A stretch of 64,000 nucleotides of DNA from Verpa conica (GCA_033030425.1 JAUFSD010000003.1:1860001-1924000); one strand, 5' to 3'. Shown: positions 25,222-35,684, numbered from the stretch's first letter. Made by a program: numbers and translations. The notes: generated by a model not told the origin, from the sequence alone.

Positions 25222-25900
25222 GTTATGGTATATAGTATATATTTGTATTTATGGCTAAAGTGGATATATATATGTAAAGTGAATACGTAAGATCCCTCTG
25301 TTAACCTAGCTGCTCTAGCTATTTTCTTTCGTAGTGGCCTGCAACTTCTTACCTTAACCCATCGCCCTATCCCCATACACAAGTCTCAATTAAAGTGGCT
25401 AAGTGACTAAGAAGACTCGAGTTGTACCTAGTGGTAAATCTAATCAATATATCGATAGCTATAGCTATTTGCGGGCTAGTTGTTCGAGGTTACCGGGTTA
25501 TATTTTGGTACACATAGTTCTAAGGGCTACGCTATAGTCTTCAATGACAAACTCTAAAGATCAAGGTGTAAAAGCATATGTTCTTTAACAATACTGATAC
25601 CAGTGAAATTTTCTATAGTGTGTAAAACCACAAACTGTCAGAGATTCCTACAAGGGAACATCATAAAAACTTTTATAAGTAGAGAATACAAAGAAAGTAT
25701 AGGTAGGAATTTCATGTTAAAAAAAGAAATAAGAGAAAAGTTAAGAAATAGATGTATCCTTAATAGTAGAAAGAAAGAAAAGAGAGTCTGATTACCGGGG
25801 ATGGTCTTTCTGAGATGTTTTAGAAAAAAAAGAAATAAACGCAAATAATACTATCTAATAAGCAATAGAATGGGTCAAAAGGCTTTTTTTGAAAAGAAAA
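25222..25900. other. Convergent spacer, no gene seen
   Basis: A+T-rich sequence, strongly A-biased at 25700-25860, between two converging genes. Nothing further recognised. Confidence 0.5.
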
Positions 25901-28228
25901 CTACGTGGTAAGACCATCAAAGTACTCATGGCTCTGGACGACAACCTCGCTTTTAGGGGTATTTTCAAAAGAGAAGGTATGCTTTCCGCCCACTTTGTCA
26001 GATCCGCAGCTTCCAAAGGGGTTCCAGCAAATCTTGTTTCCAGCAGCAGTGGTACCATCACCGTTGTCGCCGTTACAAACTCCAGTTTCGAGTTCACCAG
26101 TACAATTGTTACCAGTGCCGGTGCCAGTATTGGTGCCATTGTTTCCGGTGCCGTTGTTGCCAGTACCGGTGCCAGTGCCAGTGTCAGTTCCGTTGTTGCC
26201 GGTACCAGTATTGGTGCCATTGTTTCCGGTGCCGTTGTTGCCAGTACCGGTGCCAGTGCCAGTGCCAGTGTCAGTTCCGTTGTTGCCAGTGCCATTATTT
26301 CCAGTGTTGGTGCCATTATTTCCAGTGTTGGTGCCATTATTGCCAGTGTTGGTGCCATTATTGCCAGTGCCATTGTTTCCAGTGTCGGTCCCATTGTTTC
26401 CAGTACCATTATTACCAGTACCATTATTACCAGTACCATTGTTGCCAGTGTTGGTGCCATTGTTGCCATTGTTGGTGCCATTGTTGCCAGTGTTGGTGCC
26501 ATTGTTGCCAGCACCTGGGTGATGGTGGCCTGGGTGGTTGTGGCCAGTGCCTGGGTGATGGTGGCCTGGGTGGTGGTGGTGGCCAGTGCCATTGTTACCA
26601 GTGTCAGTGCCATTGCCGCCAGCACCTGGGTGATTGTGGCCAGTGCCTGGATGATGGTGGCCAGTGCCTGGATGGTTATGACCAGTGCCTGGGTGGTGGT
26701 GGCCATTACCATTGCCATTATTGCCAGTGTTGGTGCCATTATTGCCAGTGTTCGTGTCATTGTTGCCATTGTTGGTGCCATTATTTCCAGTGCCGGTGCC
26801 ATTGTTGCCAGTATTCGTGCCATTGTTCCCGGTGCCATTATTGCCAGTATTGGTGCCATTATTGCCAGTGTTGGTGCCATTGTTGCCAGTACCATTATTA
26901 CCAGCGCCAGTGTTACCAGTGCTGGTGCCATTGGTGTTTGTGCCGGCTCCAATGGTAATTTTGCTACCATCGTCACAAACACATTCGCACTTGACTCCAG
27001 CCCCAGTCCCAGTAGTGCCAGTCCCAGTCCCAGTAGTGCCAGTCCCAGTAGTCCCAGTCCCAGTAGTACCAGTACCGCTATTTCCGCTTCCAGTAGGCCT
27101 AGTTCCGGTACCGATGCCAACACCAATATCAAGACCGACACCAGCACCGCTAGTTTTACTTCCAGTACTTGTGCCAACACCAATATCGAAGCCGATACCA
27201 GCACCAATAGTTTTACCTCCAGTAGGACTAGTTCCGGTACCTGTGCCAATACCGATATCAAGACCAATACCAGCACCTGTAGTTTTACTTCCAGTAGGGC
27301 TAGTTCCGGTACCTGTACCAATACCAATATCAAAACCGATACCAGCACCGGTAGTTTTACCTCCAGTAGGACTAGTCCCGGTACCTGTACCAATACCAAT
27401 ATCAAGGCCGATACCAGCACCGCTGGTTTTACTTCCAGTACTTGTACCAACACCAATATCGAAGCCGATACCAGCACCACTAGTTTTGCCTCCAGTAGGA
27501 CTAGTTCCGGTACCTGTGCCAACACCAATACCAGCACCAGCCCCGATAGTAACCCCGGGATTATAAACAACAAGCGGAATGGCACGACGCTGGATACCGA
27601 CTCTAAGACTTCTTCTAGTACAGTCGATAATGGTCTCGAGGGCTAAATATCCAAGATATCTGCAGCTGGTGATGAGGCTCCTTTGGGTGGGGCCAGAGCA
27701 ACGAGCGATGCTTGCGGTTCCAAACTCCTCGAATATGGTGCATTGGGCGTCAGGATTGGGGGTACACATTCCAGGAGTGTTGATGAGGCGGACTGCGGCA
27801 ATGAATGCATCAATGCGTCTGGGGCTACCTGGAAGTGTCTCGCAGATGATACTGCTTTCGCCGTCGTTGTTGTCCCCATAGGCATTATCAGAGATGCTAT
27901 AAAACTCTACTGCGGGGTTTTCGGTACTCTTTGAAGCCTGAGTGAAATCACTGTGATATAGGAAATCGTAGAGTTCAGGGCTTGTGCTTTCGATAGCCGC
28001 CTTCATGTGAGCTCTAGCTTCGGTGGGGTCGTTATCCAAGATAAATGAATCGATCTCGGGGAGTGTGCTGAAGTCGAAGTTCTCGAGCACTGTTCCTGAG
28101 AAATCGGGGATAGCTGGAATGGGATTGTCTTGCTTATAGGTGGATAAACCTTGGGGAAGTCCATTTACCAAACCGGGAAGGCTCATGCCTAAGCTGACCA
28201 AGGCGGAAATCTGGGCAGGGGAGAGCAT
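25901..28228 (-). CDS. Large secreted repeat protein with sequon array and His-Pro-Gly block
   Basis: One uninterrupted frame of 775 residues, starting at 28228 so that a signal-like segment (ALVSLGMSLPGLVNG) comes first. Residues about 25-230 form a non-repetitive, Cys-containing domain that I do not recognise. Then come about six units of the kind KTSGAGIGFDIG followed by GTGTGTSPTG (about 235-390), a TGTTGTG stretch, a short CECVCDDGSK knot, and about 270 residues built from NNGTNTG and NNGTG units. These hold roughly 29 Asn-Gly-Thr N-glycosylation sequons. A His-rich block (GHHHPGTGHNHPG) sits inside that array. The tail has four more cysteines. Likely an extracellular or wall glycoprotein; the His block could bind metal ions. 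No catalytic motif is seen. An adhesin or surface coat is a guess. Confidence 0.8.
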   Translation of the reverse strand: MLSPAQISALVSLGMSLPGLVNGLPQGLSTYKQDNPIPAIPDFSGTVLENFDFSTLPEIDSFILDNDPTEARAHMKAAIESTSPELYDFLYHSDFTQASKSTENPAVEFYSISDNAYGDNNDGESSIICETLPGSPRRIDAFIAAVRLINTPGMCTPNPDAQCTIFEEFGTASIARCSGPTQRSLITSCRYLGYLALETIIDCTRRSLRVGIQRRAIPLVVYNPGVTIGAGAGIGVGTGTGTSPTGGKTSGAGIGFDIGVGTSTGSKTSGAGIGLDIGIGTGTGTSPTGGKTTGAGIGFDIGIGTGTGTSPTGSKTTGAGIGLDIGIGTGTGTSPTGGKTIGAGIGFDIGVGTSTGSKTSGAGVGLDIGVGIGTGTRPTGSGNSGTGTTGTGTTGTGTTGTGTGTTGTGAGVKCECVCDDGSKITIGAGTNTNGTSTGNTGAGNNGTGNNGTNTGNNGTNTGNNGTGNNGTNTGNNGTGTGNNGTNNGNNDTNTGNNGTNTGNNGNGNGHHHPGTGHNHPGTGHHHPGTGHNHPGAGGNGTDTGNNGTGHHHHPGHHHPGTGHNHPGHHHPGAGNNGTNTGNNGTNNGNNGTNTGNNGTGNNGTGNNGTGNNGTDTGNNGTGNNGTNTGNNGTNTGNNGTNTGNNGTGNNGTDTGTGTGTGTGNNGTGNNGTNTGTGNNGTDTGTGTGTGNNGTGNNGTNTGTGTGNNCTGELETGVCNGDNGDGTTAAGNKICWNPFGSCGSDKVGGKHTFSFENTPKSEVVVQSHEYFDGLTT
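26080..26950 (-). repeat. Coding minisatellite: NNGT units with His-Pro-Gly insert
   Basis: Tandem units of 15 and 21 bases (on the plus strand gccattgttgccagt and longer forms) encode the sequon array. At about 26505-26705 they give way to ctgggtggtggtggcc-type units that encode HHHPG/HNHPG. Because the unit lengths are multiples of three, all unit gains and losses keep the frame. Confidence 0.9.
27000..27550 (-). repeat. Coding repeats encoding GAGIGFDIG units
   Basis: Roughly six diverged copies of a 54- or 81-base unit encode KTxGAGIG(F/L)DIG with or without GTGTGTSPTG. Longer and shorter units partly alternate. A TGTTGTG-coding tract flanks them near 27000-27080. Confidence 0.8.
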
Positions 28229-29780
28229 CTTTGGAATTGTCTCTTTTAAATTTCTATTGGGAAGATGAAGGATGTGAATGATGTGAATTGGGAGGCATAC
28301 GGCCTGCCTTATATAAAAATATTGAGTACTCAACATCACTGACCTAGTTGTACTTGGTTATGGGGTGACTTCATTGGTTTGGTATGCTTGGGTGTGAATA
28401 TCAGGGCCTAGAACTACGAGTCAAAAAAACTCCAAGCTGCTATCCACATATTCTTTCAATTATCACATAGATGGAGGTAAATGATTTTCGCCCATGGTAT
28501 AAGTGGGGAATCCAGGAGTGATAGTGGGGAATCTGGCCAACACCGCTGTATCCGAGTGACATATTGTGATCACGTAAACATGATTTCTGGGCCTAACCTG
28601 AGGCTACTGCCTACATGTAATCGATCATTTATCCTCTGAAAGCCCTCCCGCAGCATAAGCCCTAATAGTCTGAGTGCTGATCGTGCTCTTAGTAGGAATA
28701 CACATGTAAGCAAGGTTTTGTGTGGACTAGGGAACTTCCTTATGAATTGTTGGTTTCCCCAAAAGCTGTGGGGATTCCTCTCCACAAGAATGGAGAAGGG
28801 CTACGAAGCGCTAATAAGCCGTCCACAATTAACAATCAAGCATTAAGACACAAGTGGGTTCTGTAGTAGTTGTGGTCTACCGGTCCACTTTCCGGATACT
28901 CATAGCACAAAGGGCTGACTTGTGTTTTCTCTTAAATTAGACGTCATGGATTATGTCTTGATGTGTGCTGACATTAGCGTACCTCTGAGACTAGATATCT
29001 ATTGGCTGTCAACAACCCTGTCCATTACCCTATCAGGTATTTTAGTGCATTTGTCAGCAGAGGCCCAGGAATAAGTGGGTCTTTTCATTAGCTTATTTAC
29101 TGCGCGTTTCTGAGAGTGACACATCACAAGCCTTTACATGCGCAAGAGTTGTTCTTTACAGGTCCATCAATAAAACTCCACTTTCGTTTACAGAAGCTAT
29201 CGTGTTCTTCTGGTGTATGTATAGGATCATGCGTAAAGTATCACCCAGTGATGTATGAACACAAGAAGAGAGTGCAGAACCCCACACGGTTAAAGTTCTT
29301 GCGGGTAGTTACATTTCATAGGGACAAAGAATACTTGAAAATTTATTCGTCGAAACGGGGGACCGCGCGACGTATTAAATTTTTAGTGACAACGTAATTA
29401 CCAGGACTATCGATCTAGTGTTGAGTCTAGTCTACTTAATGTCGTTTCCAGTCGTTTCCATTATCATTTACTGATTGATCTATAAGTCTTCACTAGCTTA
29501 GTAGGAGTAATCAAGCCAAAGGTAGCTATGGATACTCCAAGAATTTAGGTAATGGGACTAAGCTTTATAGTTATTTAACAAGATTTGACATTAACTAATA
29601 TACTACATATATTAAGTAAACGAAAAGAAATAACCCTAGTAGTAGATACGTAAGAACCCTATCGCAAATAATAGTACAAAAAAAAGAACCCCTGGAATAT
29701 AACTGCACTGCAGTATTCAACCCCCAACCCCCTTCATACTACTTCCCCGGTCCACTTTGTGCTTTATATTCTAGCTTCCT
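28229..29780. other. Gene-free spacer
   Basis: About 1.55 kb: promoter side of the repeat protein and 3' flank of the broken P450 gene. One TACATGTA lies at 28612 and a short direct repeat gtcgtttcca occurs twice near 29440. The open frame at 29116-29397 has no recognisable motif. Confidence 0.5.
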
Positions 29781-30883
29781 CTAGCCCAGTCGAATCCCCA
29801 TAGATCTATAGCTATCCCGCTCGTTCTCTAATAACACTCCGCGGCGAATAGTCTCTCCAACAATCTCAAGCTCCCCAACCCCCTCAAAAGCCGCTGACAG
29901 TGATGCAACAATAATCCCAATAACCCTTGGTCCGAAAACTCTCCTCGCAGGACACACAAGCGGCTTCATTCCAAATGGGATAAATGCCGCCACGGCATTC
30001 TTCTTCACTTCCGCTTTCCTCCACCTCGACGGCCTAAATCTTGTCGCATCCGAGCCCCAGATCTCCGGGTCGTGGTGAATCTGTTCAATATCGATAGCCA
30101 CATCTGGCCTAACCGATGATCCTGGTTGGATCTGGCGGTGGATTCTCTTTGTGGGTGGGTAGAGCCTCAGTGACTCGCTAACAATATGGGAGACAGAGAC
30201 ACCCTGGGCGTCTTCCTTCGTAAAGTTTTCAGAGGTGGGTGCGGTAAGGTACGCCTGGAGAAGCGAGGTGCTGTAAGCTAGATTATCTTTATCGCGGAAC
30301 TGAACCTCGATAAAGCACCGTAGGGCAATACGCCATAAAGTCTCAAACGCTGGGAGAATAAGGTTAAGTGGGTTATCAAGCGGTGAGTCCATAGCCATTC
30401 CTGGAAGGAGCTTCTGACAAGCTTTCTTTAATGACTCAAGATCTTCAGGGTTCGTGTGGTCTGCGGTTTTTGATTCGATCCATAGGCTGTTGATCTTATC
30501 GGCAATCTCGTAAGCGATGCAATCTTGTTCCTCTTCAGATAGATATGATGCATCGTAGGTTGGAAACAGTATCGACATAATAGCTCGTAGAACAGTGATC
30601 TGTAATAGGCGGGGAAGTAGAACCGTTCCATCCGGTGATGAGGCTCGTTGACGCTCGATATTCCCTTTGACTAGCGTGTTGATCTTTCTTGCCAGGGACT
30701 CCCATCGGGCACTATTTAAGTTCAAAAGGGCAGCTGCTCGATTCACAAACTCTTGGTGATATTTGGTGTCTGTGGTTGTAAAGGCATTGTCGATGCCAAA
30801 AGCCCGGATGAGTCGGATATTAGGCTCTGCTCTTGATTGTAAGATAGAAAACATATTTTGTTTTTCGAAACAAGAGCCGTCAA
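29781..30883 (-). pseudogene. Cytochrome P450, 3' part of a gene split by a retrotransposon
   Basis: This part encodes the P450 fold from helix B onward. ESLRLYPPTKRIHR carries the ExxR of helix K, DATRFRPSRW is the following Arg region, and FIPFGMKPLVCPARRVFG is the haem loop with its Cys ligand. A usual AGxxT motif in helix I is not evident. The frame continues upstream past the first ATG to the edge of the Copia element at 30889. The missing membrane anchor lies on the other side of the element (36294-36477). Counting the GGATG target duplication once, both parts give one 428-residue frame with no stop, so the gene was probably sound before insertion. As it stands it can make at most a soluble, truncated product from an internal ATG (30854). 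It was likely a microsomal mono-oxygenase of unknown substrate. Confidence 0.87.
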
Positions 30884-30888
30884 GGATG
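30884..30888. repeat. Target-site duplication GGATG, left copy
   Basis: The five bases next to the left LTR match the five bases at 36294-36298 next to the right LTR. A 5-bp duplication is the norm for LTR retrotransposon integrases. Confidence 0.95.
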
Positions 30889-31095
30889 TGAAGTTCAGTG
30901 TAAAGTGAAGATGATGATTTATTAAACGAGTGGGAAATCTGTCCCCTATTTATACAACTATATTCCGTTACACAAAAGTAATATGAGTCATTCTCGCCGG
31001 AATGCTCTTCCTTGTTCCGTAAACTTCCACAACAAACTAGATAATTCCATTATCTTAATACATGACTAATACATGACAAATGTACAATTTTAACA
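30889..31095 (-). repeat. LTR at the 3' end of the Copia element
   Basis: 207 bases, beginning tgaagttcag and ending ttttaaca on the plus strand, the same as the copy at 36087-36293. In element orientation it starts TGTTAAAATT and ends CTGAACTTCA. It is the downstream LTR because the coding frame runs leftward. Confidence 0.95.
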
Positions 31096-31104
31096 CTTCC
31101 CCTC
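31096..31104 (-). other. Polypurine tract of the Copia element
   Basis: In element orientation gaggggaag sits directly before the 3' LTR, where plus-strand DNA priming takes place. It overlaps the stop codon of the polyprotein (31103-31105). Confidence 0.75.
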
Positions 31105-34100
31105 ATTTGTTACCTCGTATTGAAATGGCATGTTGAAGGTGTGCTGGTTTTGGTAGACCTTTTGTGAGAATGTCGGCGATATTGTCAGAGGTGGAAACAT
31201 ATTCTAGGGTGAATATTCCTGATTCGTACCATTCGCGGGTAGAGTGGTATTGGATATCGATATGTTTGGATCTATCATGGATTCGTGGATTTCGAACCAG
31301 CTCAATGGAGCCAGTGTTGTCAGCGTGTATTGTATAGTTGTAAGATTGACCAAGTTCTGTTAGGCCGGATTTCAACCATACAAGTTGCTTCGCGGTTAGG
31401 TTTAGAGCCATGTATTCCGCTTCGGTGGTTGACGTAGCAACTGATCTTTGTTTGCGACTTCTCCAACTAATAGTTGACTTTCCAAGTTGAAAGACATATC
31501 CAGAAAAGGATTTTCGATCAGAGATGTTGGAACCAAATGAGCTATCTGAGAACCCATGTAACGTGTTGTCGGAGTGTTTGGAGTAGAACAGTGTCCAGTC
31601 TTTAGTGCCTTTGAGATATCTGAGAACTCGTTTGGCAGCGATTAAATGTTCTGCCGTAGGGCAGGAGGAAAACTGGGAGAGAAAAGTGACTGTGTGAGAA
31701 ATATCGGGTCTGGTGCCGATACTGGCATACATAAGGGATCCGATTATGGACTGATAGAGTTTTTGATCATCTATCATGGACTCTGTCGTTCCTGTTGTGA
31801 GTAGAGTGTTGGGTTCAAGTGGCGTGCCAACTGGTCTAGATTCATGCATTTGGAACTTTTCGAGGAGTTTTTGTATGTACCCTTTTTGTGAAAGATGTAT
31901 GCCATCTGAGGTGCAGTCAATTTCTAATCCCAGAATGTATTTGGATTCGCCTAGGTCTGTGCATTCGAAGTCTGTCATGAGAGACTGTTTGATGCTTTGA
32001 CGATACTTATTGCTGGGTCCAAATATCATAATGTCGTCGACGTAGACGGCTAGGTAGATGTGTTCTGTGGAGTTGATGAACACACATGGATCGAAGTAGG
32101 ATGCTTTGAATCCTTTCAGTTTGAGAGAGTCGACCAGGCAGGCGTACCATTCTCGAGGAGACTGTTTCAATCCGTAGATGCATTTGTGAAGTTTACACAC
32201 CTTGTTGTCTTGTTTGTATCCTTCAGGAAGTTCAAGATAGATTTCTTCCTTGAGGACACCATGAAGAAGGGCAGTTTTGACGTCTAACTGAATGGGAATC
32301 CAGTTGTTGTGGGCAGCAAGAGCTAGTAGGAGTCGTAGAGAGTCATAACGGGCAACTGGTGAGAAGGTTTCATCGAAATCGAGACCTGGTATTTGTGAAT
32401 AACCTTTGGCGACATATCTGGCCTTGTATCGTTCAATGGTTCCATCTCGGTTGTGTTTTGTTTTGTATACCCATCTTCCTTTCACGACTTCTCGATTTTG
32501 AGGTCGTTCTACTATATCCCAGGTATTATTTTTAATGAGTGCGTCGTATTCTTCCTTCATTGCTTTATTCCAAAGTTCCGTGTCTTCCCCTGAAGTGGCT
32601 TGTCGAAAAGTAACTGGATCGGTGCTGATGTAGGCATAGTGAACTGGGATGTCAGTTGCAGTGTTTGCTCTGGCTTGACGAAGTTGTCTCCTAAGATCAT
32701 TTCTCTGAACTCGATGTTCTTTTAAGGAATCGTCTTTTAGACGTTGGTGATCTCGAGGGTCTTCGTTTTGCTCGATAACTAGGAGATCATCTTTCAGATC
32801 TCTGTCTAGTTTCTCGATTTTGGCTTGTATTCTGCGTACTTCTGTGTTCCTTTGTTCTTGTTCGATTTGAGTTGTTTTTTCGACTGGTTTCTTTTCTCTT
32901 GTTGACCGTCTGGGTGTTTGGATTGGGGGAGAAGTTGGTGCAATTATTTCCTTTTTTGGTGGAGATAATGGAAAGTCTCCTGGTGTGTGTGTTTCTGGTT
33001 CTGATTCTTCATCAGAGTCTGGTAGCGGAAGTATAAATTCTTTTTCTTCCCCTTCGTCTTCTAAAGGAACTGCTTCTTTTCCTTTTGAAGATGACTCTGG
33101 TACTGACGCTTCGAGTTTTGGAGTTTCTATAGGAGGGTAGGAGATATCAATCGATACTTCCCCTGAAGCTGGAGGGGGAAACGTGAGATCTCTAGTGACT
33201 ACCACCTTGTGTTGAGATGGTATCCAAACTCGGTATTGTGTGTCGCTGTCTGTGTACCCAACAAATTTTCCTTCGACTGCTCTTGGTTCTAATTTGCTTC
33301 CGGCTGGCCTGGCTTCTTTGTGAATGTGAATGTAGCATTTTTGACCGAAAGGGTGAGCATGTTTGATTGTTGGTTTCTTTCCATAGAGTGCTTCGTACGG
33401 GGTTTTATCCTTTAGAGCACTGTGTAGGAGTCTATTTTTGAGGTAGACAGCTGTTGAATACGCTTCTTGCCATAGGATTCGGGGATGGTCCATTATCATG
33501 CATCGAACCATTGTGGTTACCGTCCTGTTGAATCTCTCGGCTACTCCATTTGACTCATGGGAGTATGGTGGCGTTGTTTCTTGGGTAATGCCCTCTTTTC
33601 CGAAGAAGGTCTTGGTGTTTTTGTTGACGTATTCGCCTCCACCATCAGCTCTGAACCTTTTTATTGTGGTATTATGCTGATTTTTGACCTTGTTGGTGAA
33701 GTGTTCGATGGCTTTACACGCATCGTCTTTATTCTTTAGGAAGTAGATCCAAGAATAGCGAGTGTAGTCGTCTATAAAAGACATATAGTACTGGCATTTG
33801 TCCTGAGACATTACTCTTTGTTTACCAGAGAGATCTGAATGGACTAGTTCGAAAGGTTGTGTGGCTCGAGTACTTATTGTCTTTGGGACCAAATGAGTGC
33901 TTTTTGAGAGGGCGCATGGTCCGCAGTGGAAGTTACTTGGTTTCTTTGGGAGATTGGTACGGTCGGCATATAGGCTATGAAGACTAGACGGATGTCCGAG
34001 TGCTTCATGCCATTCAGAGTAAGAAGAGAGACGTGCTACATTTTCAACTATTTGTACATTCCAGTGCCCGTTTACCAATTTTCCCCAGAGTAGTTCCTTT

Positions 34101-35509
34101 TCGCCCTTTTTAACAATTTTGTTTCCTCCTCCTGCATCAACTCTGCACCCCTTTTTATCAAGAACGGTCTCGGAGATGAGACCAACTGGTCCGAACGTGG
34201 GGACGAGGAGTACATCAGTGAGAACGACTGAAGATCTTCCTCCGTCAGGGAGCCAACACTCGATGAGGACATCTCCAATTCCTGGAGCTCGGTGAGCGGT
34301 CCCATCAGCTGTTCTAACGATTCCATCGTATGGTCGAATCGTGGTGAAGAGTTCTTTGTGGGGAGAGATGTGAGCAGTTGCGCCAGAGTCGAATATCCAA
34401 GATGAGGTGATTGAGGAGTTATGGCGTACCATTAAAACGGTTGCCGAATCATGTGTGCTTGTGGAGGCATTATCCTCCTTCCCTTTTCCTTTTCCTCCTT
34501 TCTTTCTCCATTCTTTTTCCTTTTTGAGCCTTCTGCAATCATCGTGGGTGTGATTTGTGATCTTTTTTCCTGTTTTCGCCAAACAGTAGGTACACCATTT
34601 CTTGGTGCCATGACTGGTATTGAAGACAGTGTCTTCGGAACTGCCAGTCTTGTTGGCGGATAGATCGGTGAGTCTATTGTAGACGTCTTCGTAGGAGAGA
34701 TTCTCCTTGGTTTGGAGATTGTCGATGATATTTACCATTGAGGTGGCAGTGTTTAGGGAAACAAGCAGCAGGGCTGCTTTGGCTCGGTTAGATTCTGCGA
34801 CGGAGTGGAAGTCTTTGGATAATCCTTCTTTTGTTGTGTCCTGGCATCGTTGCTGGAACCTATTCCATTGATTTTGGAATGTAGTTAGGTGATCTGCAAG
34901 AGAGGTGTTGTCCTGGTAACGTAGGTTCAGGAGCGTTGTGAGGATATTAATTGTTGTTGCTGGAGTTTCCCTATCGTAAAGGTCTTTAAGGGCTTTCCAG
35001 GCACCGTGTGCGCTGCCGGCGGCAACGACTGTGGTTTGTAGTTCTTCTGATACACCGTTGAGTAGAAGTGCAAGAGCTCGCTTAGAGATGGATTTCCAAG
35101 TCTTATGCTCTGTGGAGGTTTTGTCGGTCGGCTCTTTTTCCTCGCCACTCACATTTTCCCACCATTCAACTGAATCAAAAGTAATCTTCCAGGCTCCTGC
35201 CCAGGTCTGATAGTTTGACTGTCCCTTAAGAACGGGAAGTCTATCTGTTTTGACCATGAGATTTCCCATAGGATTGGGAATAGCAGTGCTCGTAGGTTGG
35301 ACTACAGTTTCATCACCGGATGTCGCGGGCAGCTCCGAGGATACCAACGCCACCGTCGCACGAAACAAGACCAAAACCGGACCACACCCCAGCAAGAGAG
35401 TCACCTTCGACCTTGCCCCCACTAGGCGATCGAGTCGATTGAATGCGCGCATTGTGAGCGGTTTAACGGAAAGGGAATAATGGGCGCGGGAAGACTCGTA
35501 TCCGCGCAC
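31103..35509 (-). CDS. Copia gag-pol polyprotein
   Basis: One frame of 1468 residues. In order: a gag region (about 90-300) with the Copia-like LKGQSNYQTW start; a Cys/His knuckle (CTYC...HTHDDC, about 306-325); aspartic protease DSGATAHIS (about 374); integrase zinc finger with H...H...CGPC (about 501-532) and catalytic core with Asp in HSDLSG, Asp in RADGGGEY and Glu in NGVAERFNR; reverse transcriptase starting near NNTWDIVERP with LDVKTALLHG and the catalytic YVDDIMIFG; and RNase H with SDSSFGSN, TTEAEYMAL and HADNTGSIELV. All catalytic signatures are present. The true start may be a later Met (about residue 81, MGNLMVKTDRL), since the first 80 residues are not gag-like. Gag and pol share one frame, as usual in Copia. 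Confidence 0.94.
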   Translation of the reverse strand: MRGYESSRAHYSLSVKPLTMRAFNRLDRLVGARSKVTLLLGCGPVLVLFRATVALVSSELPATSGDETVVQPTSTAIPNPMGNLMVKTDRLPVLKGQSNYQTWAGAWKITFDSVEWWENVSGEEKEPTDKTSTEHKTWKSISKRALALLLNGVSEELQTTVVAAGSAHGAWKALKDLYDRETPATTINILTTLLNLRYQDNTSLADHLTTFQNQWNRFQQRCQDTTKEGLSKDFHSVAESNRAKAALLLVSLNTATSMVNIIDNLQTKENLSYEDVYNRLTDLSANKTGSSEDTVFNTSHGTKKWCTYCLAKTGKKITNHTHDDCRRLKKEKEWRKKGGKGKGKEDNASTSTHDSATVLMVRHNSSITSSWIFDSGATAHISPHKELFTTIRPYDGIVRTADGTAHRAPGIGDVLIECWLPDGGRSSVVLTDVLLVPTFGPVGLISETVLDKKGCRVDAGGGNKIVKKGEKELLWGKLVNGHWNVQIVENVARLSSYSEWHEALGHPSSLHSLYADRTNLPKKPSNFHCGPCALSKSTHLVPKTISTRATQPFELVHSDLSGKQRVMSQDKCQYYMSFIDDYTRYSWIYFLKNKDDACKAIEHFTNKVKNQHNTTIKRFRADGGGEYVNKNTKTFFGKEGITQETTPPYSHESNGVAERFNRTVTTMVRCMIMDHPRILWQEAYSTAVYLKNRLLHSALKDKTPYEALYGKKPTIKHAHPFGQKCYIHIHKEARPAGSKLEPRAVEGKFVGYTDSDTQYRVWIPSQHKVVVTRDLTFPPPASGEVSIDISYPPIETPKLEASVPESSSKGKEAVPLEDEGEEKEFILPLPDSDEESEPETHTPGDFPLSPPKKEIIAPTSPPIQTPRRSTREKKPVEKTTQIEQEQRNTEVRRIQAKIEKLDRDLKDDLLVIEQNEDPRDHQRLKDDSLKEHRVQRNDLRRQLRQARANTATDIPVHYAYISTDPVTFRQATSGEDTELWNKAMKEEYDALIKNNTWDIVERPQNREVVKGRWVYKTKHNRDGTIERYKARYVAKGYSQIPGLDFDETFSPVARYDSLRLLLALAAHNNWIPIQLDVKTALLHGVLKEEIYLELPEGYKQDNKVCKLHKCIYGLKQSPREWYACLVDSLKLKGFKASYFDPCVFINSTEHIYLAVYVDDIMIFGPSNKYRQSIKQSLMTDFECTDLGESKYILGLEIDCTSDGIHLSQKGYIQKLLEKFQMHESRPVGTPLEPNTLLTTGTTESMIDDQKLYQSIIGSLMYASIGTRPDISHTVTFLSQFSSCPTAEHLIAAKRVLRYLKGTKDWTLFYSKHSDNTLHGFSDSSFGSNISDRKSFSGYVFQLGKSTISWRSRKQRSVATSTTEAEYMALNLTAKQLVWLKSGLTELGQSYNYTIHADNTGSIELVRNPRIHDRSKHIDIQYHSTREWYESGIFTLEYVSTSDNIADILTKGLPKPAHLQHAISIRGNK

Positions 35510-35659
35510 GCGAGGTTGATGGGGGTTTGTGTCTCTGGCAATAAGGTTCTCCGGGCCGACGGCCCCTCATGGTAGTCTCGGAATTTACGTAACGTTATCG
35601 TATGACCCCAGGAGCTCTTTGTACACTTTGTATGCGGTTTGTATGGGAAAGATACCTTT

Positions 35660-35684
35660 CTGTTGGATATGACATATCCAACAG
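35660..35684. other. Perfect hairpin in the Copia leader
   Basis: CTGTTGGATATG, one spacer base, then its exact reverse complement. In the genomic RNA this would be a strong stem-loop in the leader, where packaging or dimerisation signals of retroelements usually lie. Its role is inferred from position only. Confidence 0.6.

Noticed and set aside
25901..27600. Tandem repeats considered as a CRISPR array
   Set aside because: Units are contiguous, of 15-81 bases, in frame and coding; there are no unique spacers, and the host is eukaryotic.
25889..27646. 585-codon plus-strand frame over the repeat gene, and smaller ones at 25905-26522 and 26685-27566
   Set aside because: They cover only the repeats and have no signal peptide or unique domain; the minus frame reads through into a unique head and tail.
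35250..35480. 76-codon plus frame at the start of the Copia coding region
   Set aside because: Antisense shadow of the polyprotein N-terminus.
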